DNA from: Paragonimus skrjabini miyazakii
Taxonomy: Eukaryota; Platyhelminthes; Trematoda; Plagiorchiida; Troglotrematidae
Length of the DNA: 64,000 nucleotides
Reading direction: 5' to 3'
Assembly (NCBI GenBank): GCA_014338405.1
Contig: JTDE01002959.1
Span: 16,079 to 80,078 of the forward strand
The notes beneath the pieces are model-generated. The model did not search any database and had not been told where the DNA came from. It saw only the letters and a program-made list of their open reading frames with translations. Below, piece after piece: positions 13,001 to 25,000 of the stretch (position 1 is the first letter of the stretch; every line of letters starts with the position of its first letter). The position numbers and the translations under genes are program-made.

Positions 13001-16000
13001 TTCATGATATATTCAACTCGTTCTCGTAAACGCATTACTGCAATGTAGGTGAACATTCAACCGTTTCGTTTCAGAGGTTTTGGGTAAGTTGGAACTTTTT
13101 AATTGCGTGACAATGTCAAAATTGCATTTGTCTCTAGGTGACCAACCTTGTCACTTTTCACTGTTTAAGATCAGGTGTGAAAGGAAAATGCAGATATTAC
13201 GTAATATTATGGTAACGAACTCACAGGGCAGTCTCAGCAAAACACAAGAATATTGTATTAGGATGAAGTAATCAGTGGTCAGGACATGCCTTTTTACTGC
13301 GGACACTGATTACTTGCGTACTTCAGCGATACAGCCGTTCTTCGGTAATACGGAGTTTTGCACCTATTTAATCAAATGATCCTTCATCCTGAAAATCAAG
13401 CACCTTTTGGTTCCGTCTATGTAACTTCCTTTGAAGTTACATATAAGATGGTAGATACAATGTGAAGTGGCGCCGCTAGGTTGACCCCTCTTGGATGGAG
13501 AAACAGGCAGCTTCTAGGTTCGAGCTAAAACACGAAGTTCGGTTGCGTTTAATGATTGTTTGATAGAATTCATCGATCTTTGCGTTGTTTGACACATATT
13601 TTAATCGCCCTTAAAATGCAGTTCTACTTAAACCTTCTTTCTCACATTAACCACGTACTCTGATGGCTGTTTAAGTCTGAAAGGCCTTTCTACGAACCCT
13701 TTTGGATAACCGTTCGACTGTAGTACAGTTGTGGTCAACTCTAGTTCCTCCATAAGACTGTTCTGTGTATAGCTTTGTCTTACGCATGTGCATAGTGCAT
13801 TCACCACTGCGCGCCTTTGATTGACCATTGTGGGAATACAGAAGTTCAGGTATGACCGGATCACCTGGACTTCCCATAGACATCTCCCTTACTAAATCCA
13901 TCTTCCCTGCGACCTATGAGTAGGTATAAAAAAGGCAAACCATTATCAATCTCAAAATCACACGTTACCTTCGGGTTGAGATGACAACTATTCACGCGCG
14001 GCATTTGGTTATAAATTGCCCGTTTGAACCGACTGAATATTGATGTATCATCAAGGTAGCATTTCTTGTATGACAAACTCGCTGTAACTGCGGCTAACTC
14101 TTGTTCAAACCTTAACACGACAGTCAACTAAGATGAGCCCTAATGGGGTTTACGTACATGAGTACCCTATTTCTTTGGCGCTGGAGGTTTCAGTGCACCA
14201 CAATTGGGCTTTCTTCAGAATATCGCTAGGCCGAGGCAAAGCAATATACCTCGCCTCAACGAGCTCACAAATATAATCTCATGTAACCGGACGACTAATC
14301 GTTTACTTCCTCGGCGCTTAATATATAGCACTGACTGCCAGTTGAGTTACTACTAATTGACACTGTTGTTTGATTTTGTGCTTATAATTTCACGTCGGAT
14401 ATATCGTCGGTTTATTTTACTCAGTCATAAGTTAACGCAGTTGGTGAATAGATCGTAAAACTGTTAGCATTTCAACTTTTACCGCTGTCCTGTAGTCTGC
14501 TGGCCTTTCGGCTTTGTCATTTTGAATCCATCACGCAGTGCGCGAAAAAAAATTTGCTGCCTAAATGTTATAATCGCCGTTATTTGTTGAACGATCAACA
14601 CCACTGCTAACGGCCAGTTAAAGTTGACTAGAATGCAAGTCGATGTGAAGCCGATATTACATGAATACTGAGAGTTCCGTGCTCCATGATTGGAAACTTC
14701 ATTCAGTTCGTTACCTCAGTGACGGGGTAAGAAACGTACGTTCAAACGATACAAATCATCACAAACCAGAATTTTGTCTACAAACTAGACATGCTGACGT
14801 AATCAATCACATGCTGTTGTAAAGCAGAATATACTGCGGACATGAAAGGCAAGTATCCGGATGAATGGGAACTTTACGTGGTCTGTTTGTAAAACAAGCC
14901 AAGCAAGTCCATGACAAGCATTACTGTCGCCCACCTTGCAAACAAGTACTACACAGTTAAAATGATCAAGTCGTTCAGAGTTGTCTACAAAGTTAGGGAC
15001 AAACAAGAGACATCATTTAAATACCGTAATCTGAAGGTCGCCATTGGATTACATAATCAATAGCTGTACACATAGAAGAAGTTTTTTGCTTATTCAAGCC
15101 TTCATTGCTATGATCAATTTATCCGAGCTCCGCTATTTGACAGTTACAAGTGTGCCCAGTTGATTATGATCCATCCAATCAGAGATTAAGTTCCACTTTT
15201 CAAGAATAAGCAAAACTTTCCTATTTCAAATTTTTCAATTCATATATACAAATATTTCTTGATGAACCCTCAGGAACTTCCGCTCGTCATCTAGTCTTCC
15301 TAATATCATGTTCTAATTGTTGCACAGTAATTGAATTCTGCCAGTTTGGCCCAGGAAATAAACGGTCCCATTTGCACGTGTGTGCCATGACTGGGCCTTA
15401 ATGAAGAAGTTATAATACTCCCAAATAACCTTCGAAATTGGCATGCAAATGTCGACCAGGTGCACGAACTAGCCGATCAGCGTTGTATCAGAGAAACAAG
15501 CCAGAATTTGAAAAACGTTAAGTGGTATGCCTCACCTGTTTCCTTAAAAGCTCACGTAATACCTAAATTTGCTAGTAAACAGTTTGTAGCCGTAATTAAA
15601 AACGGATTAACAAATTCAAATCCCAGGTGATAAAACACATTGTTTAAATACAGTTAATGATCTAATTCAACCATTTGCAGAGGCAACCAGATTTGGTAAG
15701 ATTCAACAATCCCTGGTTAATAATTGCCGTTTTCAAATTTATTTGGATGCTAGCTGAAACATCAGTAGCTCATGGCAATTTGAAGTTTGACCAAGTAGTG
15801 ATTTTGCAAGTATTGTGAACGATAGGTTCCACAACAGTGTTCGAGCTAGAAGTTAAATTCTGTTGCTAGATCTGGTCACCAATAACTGGCTGTTGTCTTT
15901 CCGGGTTCAATCTTGATAGGTGTGTGGAGAATAATAATAATAATGCTTTAGACGGACGGACAAAAATGAAAACTGGGAATGTGGGAATGCTGACTATGGA

Positions 16001-19000
16001 GGTTGCCGCAACGTCCACACAAATTAATTTTGAACATACAAAGGGGAATTTGATACATGTTAGCCAGAGCCCTAGCAAACTGAAGGAGGTATTATCGTAT
16101 GCTTTGAATAATCATGAAGAATTCGTCAGAAACGTTCTACCTGTTCCCTGTTTAAACTAAATAGTTTGCCATTGGTGGTGCTCGGGTGCCATCCGTCAGC
16201 CTCAATACACGAGTCCGGCGTATCTAACGTTGTTTCCATGCACTTGGGAACAGACACATTGTTAGATAACTTCTGCTCAACAGAAAATCTGTTGTTGCCC
16301 GCAGTCGTTATCGGACCACCAATGATCAAATTTACGTTCTCATTTGATAAAACCCAGTGACAACCAAGTGACATTTGCTGTTATAAATAGATAGTAGTTC
16401 CAGAGAGTTTTTTTTATTAACATCTGTAAATCTGTTCCGGCTTGACAGGGAAGTGTTGGTGGTTATGCATTATTTCAAAATTGAACATCACCCAAGTTCA
16501 ATCGCAGTCTTCGCACTCAGATAAGCCTTTCGGCTAGCCCACTTCGAAAGAAAGCACTGGACTCGAGTATCGCTCTTATTAGGGCTCATCAGTTGTGCAA
16601 ATCCTTGTCCGGATCAGAGGTTACTCTCTGACCCTCGTGTTTGTGAGACTAGCGTGTTAACCACAACGCCAGCAACCTCACAATAGTCATGACCAAATAA
16701 TCAAAGCCAAACGCTCAACCACAGCCTTGTATGAATAGTGTTCAGCATGATCGATCATTTCGAAAGCAGAGTGAACAGAATTACTTTGTTCTGTCCAATC
16801 GATAACCCCGTGATCAGGACTTCTCAGTTATGTTGAAGCTACTGTCTTCACTGGACCAACTGAGCATGGTTTGAATCAGTAGTGAAGGTTCGGGGATTTA
16901 AGTTATTTCATGCATTAAACAGGTGATTGGTGATTGAGCGAAAATTATTGACATCGTTCACTCTGGTCTGTTCAGAAGTTCCCTACAATTTCATTGATCT
17001 TTGAGAAATGCAGGTTTAAGGAGACTTCGTGCTTGAGTTGCAGTTACGCAGTTTGTGGTATGTAAACTGAGCTGCTACACTCGCACGAAAAAATAACCTA
17101 TCATCAAACTATACTTAATATTGAAACATTCAACATACTTGTCTGCGATAACGTCATCAAAGCGTGAGAATAGCCTAGATATTTATGCATAACCTAAGAA
17201 AGGCAAACGAGGGATTTAAACATCATGGTAATAGCAAGCATACCAGAGCATGTAGGTTGGTATTAAAATAGCGTTGTCGTAGTCAACTACGTGCTATACC
17301 ACTAAAGAGTAGATTTGGCACATTTGGACCATATGAACTAAATGTGGAATTTTCAGCCCCCGGCATAGGTTCACAGTTCAGCTGGTGGTGCGCCTGCCGA
17401 TTTTGGGTGTACTGTTTCTGTCACTTGTTCGAATCCAGTCGAAGATCTGTTTTATTCACACCAGTTATTTGTTGGGTTTTTGAGAAACACTATTGCTTCC
17501 GACTGGCCTCGGTCGTATTTCAAATCATTTGCCAACACTGTTCTGCGTTGTTGCATAGTTGCCGATCAATTATCATTGAGTGATAAATTTATATACATAC
17601 AAATGACAACGTAACACAAACAAAACTCTGTTCAGCGGTCAATGAATGATACTGAAATCGTATTGTCTAACTGTTTTCCACTAACGATAGGGCCTCTCGC
17701 AATTCCTAAAATAAACGCCACCAGAACAATCTGTAGGGCTTGTCTATAGGAGCCGATTTGCTAGAGTCCACAGAAGTACAGAAAACACATCTCTGTTGTT
17801 ACTGAACACACACATGTCACAGATTATCACTGGGTTTGATGTGCCCAAACGTATGTTCATATTTCACATTGTTTGAACTTGACCGATAAAAGAAGAAGGT
17901 TGACGTCAAAGTTGGTATGAAATACCATGGAACTTAGATATGAATTTCGAACACAACAAAGCAAAACAAAGCAGCAAAATCATGAACGAAGCATGCATTA
18001 ACCCATGAAATATAGTAGTATACAGAAAATCTGTGTAAAGGCGAGTACACTTCCAGAGAGTCATCACCAGACCGATTCTGACATCCTTACACTTGTGTCC
18101 TGTAGTTCTTGTTGTAAAGTCACCTTAACGATTCCGGATTATCTGTTGAAATGTTACTGTGTTTGGACGAAAAGCCTAAAAACACCAGCCCTTTCGAAAA
18201 ACGATAAAAACGAAACCTAATATCACATCATCTCCGTAAATAGGAAATAAACTTTCAGTGAATCATTTGGCCCCTTGCCAGTTAAAACGGACGCAGTGAT
18301 GTTAAGTCTATATCAAACAATTCCCTCTCAGCCGAAGGCAACCGAAATGTCGCCCAACGGTGCTAACAAATTTTGTCATTTTAACCAGGAATGAAGTACT
18401 AACCGTGTGGCCATTCGTTGATAATAGCATAACTGTTCCGTGTCATCATTTGCGGCAAGTGAACGTTATCTTGATCTACACTGTAACCTTGATAAGGTGT
18501 TCTGGCTTTTGCGCTATTTTGTTCCGGTAGGCTTTGCTGACTAGGACTCCGGTCCTTTCAGTTATAACCTTGTCAGACAGGCCAAAGAGGGCAGTCAGAC
18601 AAAAAGCAGTTACACTCATAGAATTGTATGTCGCACTACTGACCGCGTAGGAGTGCTTAGATTGCGAGGCACGATCCTATGGCCGTACAGCAGATACGTG
18701 ACTTTGTTTTAGTCCGCTGCTCGCGTCTCGCCATCTCTTGCCGAGAGTGATCGGAAGAGACGCCATTCAAGTGGACGTTGGTGGATTTCCAAGCTTCCGA
18801 GTTTTCCACCACTGTCTCGGGACTCAGCATAGCTGGCAAGGCTACCAAGAGGTCGAGCAACATTTTGGTGGTTTTGACGCGCAGCCTGCTTGCGAGTACG
18901 ATAATGGTAATGTCCGGGGAGAATGACGAAGCTAAGACTGAATTAGCTGGTTCGGTTGGTAAATACTTTATGGGGCAACGACTTCATTGAACAATTCTCA

Positions 19001-22000
19001 TTTATCTGAGAGCTTTCTCTTCCATATTCACTGCTGCCTCCTCTATATGAAAAGTTGACCGCAACACCAGGGAGAGCAAGCACCACGTATTCATTTGAAG
19101 ATTAAATTTCCGATTTCATTTCGGGTAGAGTTCGTTAGTACTTCTCCATTCTATTCCTCATGGAGGAAACAAAAGAACACACAGTACTTAGAAGAAGAGC
19201 TCAGCATCTACAGTCGCAGGTTTTCTACGTCGCTTAAATTTTCCTGACGCGTGCGTGACTACTCTGCGGCAGTGCGGTGTCATGAATTCCACCGAACCTG
19301 CAGCTTGCGAAGATAAAATTTAAAGCAAAAGAAGCAAGTTATTCGCACTAGTGTGATATCACTTCTGACACTGGTGGTACTGCATGCTGTATTGTACGGA
19401 CATTTTGCATACATAACGGCCACAACTCCACGCTGCATCAGTCAATTTAGTCCCAGCGCTGCTGGATCTGGCTCACGCCGTCGTCAACAAAAACGAGCAA
19501 TACATTAAAGATTATATCGACTAATAGTATAATAATTATATTTATAGAATATGATAATATAATATATAGATTAATCTGCACAACTGATAAAGAAGCAGGT
19601 ACAAAGCAACCCAAAAGTTTCAATACATAATGAATCGGTGTGCCAATCGGGAACGAATAACAGTAATCGTGTGCAGCTCTTGATGCACAGAGTAACAACA
19701 GAACAAAAAAATGTGTAGACAATAACAGCAAGAAAATATTAATCAAATTTTTAGCCCCTCGCGTCGTTACGATTCAATCTACAGTGAGATCAGTACAAAT
19801 GTTCCATGAGCACATTTGTACATTACATAACATAATGGAACTGAGTGAATTACAACATTGGGTGAAATCCGGTGGTTCTGTTGTGCGCCATTGATCATAT
19901 TTATCTGATAGGATCTAGAAATCTTATCATTTACCGCGAATTTGTATGAAACATCGTTTGGAAGCCAGTTACCCATGACGGTTGATGGCATCTAGTTAAA
20001 CATTACTAGGGATACACCAATATCTTGATTCGGATGCCTTATACGTGCGTGAATGCATACTATTTGCAACGATTCCATTTTTTCATAAATTTTATCGGCG
20101 ACGCAATGTTTTTTCAAAAGTAGAATCGGTTGACCATTAAAGATTACATAAAAGCGTGCGGTATATGTGGCACTTTGTGAACACTTTTATACGTCTTCAA
20201 TTGAACTAACGAAATCTTGGTTTTTGTAACATATACATTTAGCAGCTTCATTGGGTTCAATATAATAAATTAGTCATTCAAACTGTGAAGTTATTCTCAC
20301 ACTTTTGATAGCATTCATTACATACTTTCCATGAAGTAATAACAAATCCTTTTTTTCGTTCTAGTCGTTTTGTATAACAAAACATCAATAACACAACTAA
20401 ATTTGGTTTCCATATTAGTGTACGACCGTTGTCATTAATGTTAATCGGCTCGATCATCACTGAAAGACATGCATTGCTTGCTTCCGTTCTAGCGAATCCG
20501 CAAAGTGATCGTGGTGAGAGATGCGTTAGCTAATGTGATTAACAGGAACTTAACTTGGTTATTTTTTGCCAATACTGGATGTGATATCAAAATATGTTAG
20601 AAACACACGTCACCATCATACGTTTAACATTATAGTTGTGCAGTTGGTCACTACAGGTGGAAAAGACATGTATCCTATGTGCAATTGTTTAACAAGAGTT
20701 AAATCTGTTGAATAAGTCTCACAGGTATGTTGAATTCTATTTAAGCTGTGTCAGTGTTCAATTATGGTAGCAGGCGTGGTGACAATCAATCATCAATTCG
20801 TGTACCTTCTAACATTAAAGAAATGTAATCAATTTCGTATGGATCAAAGTAAAACACAAGGCTGAACACAAATCCATGCATTTCCATCTATATTAGCACT
20901 AGCTAAGTATCATTCACTAAGTTGTGAGAAGCATATATTCTCATTGAAATTAAATTTCTTGAAACAGAGTTATTGAAAATTAACTAAAGTTTTTTGAAAT
21001 CCGTACTACTTGCTTCTTTCCAAATCAGCCTGTTCTCTCACAACGAATGAGATCTTGTTAATTTATTTCGTTTGTAGTAACACGGGCGAAGGCAGCATGT
21101 GAGAAATATTTCCTATGTACAGAAATTGTGCAAAACTCATACCATGTAAATGAAGTGAAATGTCAAGGTGTTACAACGCGAATTTCGGTCTGTTTAGGTT
21201 TGTGTGAGCGGTCATTAAACCCAAATCCCGCAATATATATAGTCATAAGAACTCATCTACATATTCACACCTCTGCTTACAGATGGGCCTATGTATATCT
21301 ACGGTCAACAAATCCACCATTTATACAAGACAAAAAAATATCGCTGGTGTGGTTATATCAGACAGATATATCCCTGGTCGCAGACTTCAGCATTCCTTTT
21401 TGTTCATAAAGCTGATACTTTTATAGCACAGGAATCGTAAATATGACTATCCTCTTGCGTCAGTTCGTCTGCACACCTCAGTAATGTCTTTCTCACTCAG
21501 GAGGCCAGTCAATTCAGTGCTGTTGATAACACGTTCCTCTTTTTCCTCTAGTGGATGTTGCAATGGAGGCAGGTGAGCAATGTATTTATTTTACATGGTT
21601 ATCGTTGGAATTGGAATAGCATATTTCAAATCAGGACCAACTATCCGTGTGAGAGAAAAATAGTCGAATAGAAAGTTGGCTTGTGATAACTGAACATACA
21701 AAGCTCTGTTTATTAAGTGAAGAATTCTACTTGTACACCCTCATTAGTTGAGATTTCCAACAAAGATCACATAACTAGTGTACTGAAAAGATTGGATCTT
21801 ATTTTGTAAGCGTAGTATATGATGGAATAAGACGGGTTCCCATTGATATCCTCTGGGCAGATAAGTTGCTGAGTTAATTTGTGATATAATGTCCGTTCCG
21901 AAATGTGCCAAGTTATCTTTGGGTTTGCTCAAGAATTCGTCGATGACTGCGGTATTAAATTATGTTCAGACGCAGTAAAGTAGGTATCAGATTTCTCGAA

Positions 22001-25000
22001 CCCTTAGCATCGAAGCCACGTGTTGTCACCTGTGGTTTGAGGAGATAATATTGTCATCCTCACAGATATCACCATTAGGCGACAGAACGAAATATCCCCG
22101 TGTGTCAGTCAGTAAAACGTAGGCCAACTTGCTGATGGCAAGATCACAATTGCAGTGGTTCATGCATCCAGCACAAATGCCCTGCGGTTCACTCTCTATT
22201 TCATATAGCAAAAACCACATATATACCAAACACATTGGAGCAAGATTTGGAAATTAGTTGTGATGCCTTACCATCCAAGAATGTTCGGGTGCAGAATTGT
22301 ATTGGCATTCGTAATCACCAAATGGGACCGGGCTAACCACTTATTGTTGACCTTCATTCATAATTCGAGGGATACTGTTATATTTTCATTCGACGGGACG
22401 ATGATACCCCGCAGCAAGTTTCTTTGCCATTTTTGATAGCACATCAAAGACCAGCTGACAAGTCTATGTGAATACGAGATCTCTTCAGTATCCTTCTTAC
22501 GTTTGATGACGACGCGCAACAATCTATTATCAGAAGATCGTATGTCACCCGTGGTGTGAACATTACACATGGAGCAGAAAACTTCATCATATCAAATGAT
22601 TATCAAAGAGTTCATTCACGTATAAATTATACAGTTTTAGAGGGTGCATAAAGCCGAAAACTGCAACCCATGCAGCCACGTTTAAAAACACAGAATGTGT
22701 GGCCATACATATTCGTTCGAAAATATTTGCTAAAGTCATAAGAACGACAAAGCGAGGAACAAGACTTGTTTTCCGCTTATTAGGACAACAAATATGAAAA
22801 CAGAAACTGCAGAATGGCTACCCTGTACTTTTCGTTCAGAAGACGATGCAAGTAGTAGAGTTGAAACTTAAGCCACCATCTTTGAATAAGAAACTTGCGT
22901 CACATTTGAAAGAAAAACTTTCATGTTATACAACCAGCTGTTGTATGTACTCATCCGTTTACTCGTGTCGAGCATTGTGCATTGGTTGTACTACAAGGCG
23001 ATTGTCTTATAAAGTGCGTGAACATCATCTTGCATGGTTAAACAATGGGGTGACTAGGACGCTTTCAAGCGCGATTTGCTCAGTTGACCAATACTAATCA
23101 TTCTGTCAGTAAGAAGGACGCTGTTCATATTGTCTACCGAGTACCAAGGAATCGACCAAAAACGGTGAGATTCTAAATGTTCATGCTTTCCCAGGTATTA
23201 GTATTTCACTGCGCAAATCTGACCTCTGCACTCAGAAGAAGTTCGTGCGGACACTTGGTATTCCCTGGCCCACAATCAAATCGGCCTACGATTTGGAACA
23301 GTGATTGCGTAACTGATAGCAAACACGCTGCCCATAACCTTTGTTGGCCGTTTTTCTACCTCATCCGAGTTACTGTCTTCATACTTATTGTGTTATAAGT
23401 AGCCTGATGATCAAACCCTGAAAACAAGTCTTGTTCGCTACTTTATCTTTCTCATGATCATAGATATCATTGCCTAGTAAATGATGCACTTTAATGTGGA
23501 TTGCTATTATTTTGATGCATGTGTTGTTTAGCTTACCGCTTATACAATTTTCAAATGCTTATTAACCGAATTCAATGGAGGTAGTTAACTGTAGATATAA
23601 AACTACAGCATGATCACCTGTATTGTTGTAATACCGCATTCATGATCCGTAACCCTAAATATGTTACTTTTGCACGCCAAGCTTACATGTCTCACTCTGA
23701 CTGGTACTTCAGTTCTATAATCTTATCAAGCTGACTGACAGTTTATTGGAGGTCTAGAGACAACGTCCATTCTGTTAAGCTCCATGAACACAGGTGAAAA
23801 ATTCCACTGATGTTTGAATCTAAAAGAGATGAAGCATCCACTCATAAGTACCTCTCGAGGAAAGATGACAAACCGTTTTGCAATATTATCAAAGCTTTGA
23901 AGCTGGTCAATATCTAATTTCGCAAGAATATTCTGATTTTTATTAAGTTCATGAAGTTTGACTTGTAAAATCTACATTCTGATTTCTATGTCAACTGAAG
24001 CAAACACAACTTTTGAAATGATTGCCCAAAAGTTTCAATAGTTTTTGGCTCCTTTCGAGGGGATATTTAAAATGTCCATGCTATCAGATAACTAGGAGTT
24101 CAATATTATGGTTAACCATATTATGTTTAACTGTTCTTCAATTATGCATATCTCTCAGTCAAGTTACTTCATCAGTTAAAGTTCTCATCGTGCAATTCCA
24201 AAATCTTACATCCAGTACTTGCCAAAGAAGAAAGATTTGGTGAATTTTGTTCAAGTTTCTTAATTTTATTGTAACACTGCTGAGCTGCTTTTTGACTTAA
24301 ACGTTTGTCAATATGTCTCCTGCGCTCTTGGAATTAACTCTACATAAAAATATTTGCAAATGACATGAGAACTTTTGGCGGGCTACCATGTATAACGTTC
24401 GCCTGATGAACGTTGGATATTGCGTCTGATTCCCACGACCACGGAATGCTGAAACGACTAATGCTGGAGGAAGAATAGATACCACTGATACAACTATTAT
24501 TGCGTAAATAAAATGTTACGACTGCTTATGAATAATCTGAAATATCATTCAGCAGGTTTGATGAGATCGGACAACTCGACCTGACTAGAAAGTCCTAATC
24601 GCGGGGTTATCGATTGGAGTTAACAGACAGTACCTGTGTCTTGTATCAAGACAAACGGACAACCTGATTAATAATCACAAGCGAAAGTAGTTGTGTTCAC
24701 ATATAATAATTCGGTCGCACCTAATATGGGGTCAACGGCACAATAGTAAACACGGTTTCCTCATGTAGAGCGTGGCCGGAGTTCTAGTCCTGGCAGTGGC
24801 AATGATAAGCACTACTGACGAGTTCTAGTGAGCGCGAAACTCGAAGCTAGTGCTTTTGTCGTTCGAAAGGGTCCGATTGGAAAGTCTACGGGGATGTGAC
24901 AACTGCGATCAATTGTGAGTGGTGTTCAACAGGAAAATACAATTCTCAATTAATTTCTAGTCCGGAATGAGCATCGACGGGAAAACCAAACCAAGCATAT

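Noticed and set aside
13310..13345. An 18-nt phase-1 segment near 13325 before GTAATA
   Set aside because: Poor acceptor tract and weak donor.
14120..14160. A possible hammerhead (GATGAGCCCTAATGGGG)
   Set aside because: It resembles a stem II, but the CTGA start is disrupted and no GAAA or stem I is found.
18690..19330. A GC-richer patch that may be a LINE endonuclease
   Set aside because: Only vague resemblance; no catalytic motif could be placed.
21283..21303. A further 21-nt phase-1 micro-exon after a strong acceptor (CACCTCTGCTTACAG)
   Set aside because: The donor would be GTCAAC, too weak, and no paralogue is available.
21501..21521. Another 21-nt phase-1 segment after TCTTTCTCACTCAG
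   Set aside because: The donor would be GTTGAT, too weak. Kept only as a curiosity, since the length again is 21.
22840..22851. A 12-nt AG...GT segment with a good pyrimidine tract
   Set aside because: It lies inside the coding frame of a Penelope fragment, and the donor GTAGTA is weak.
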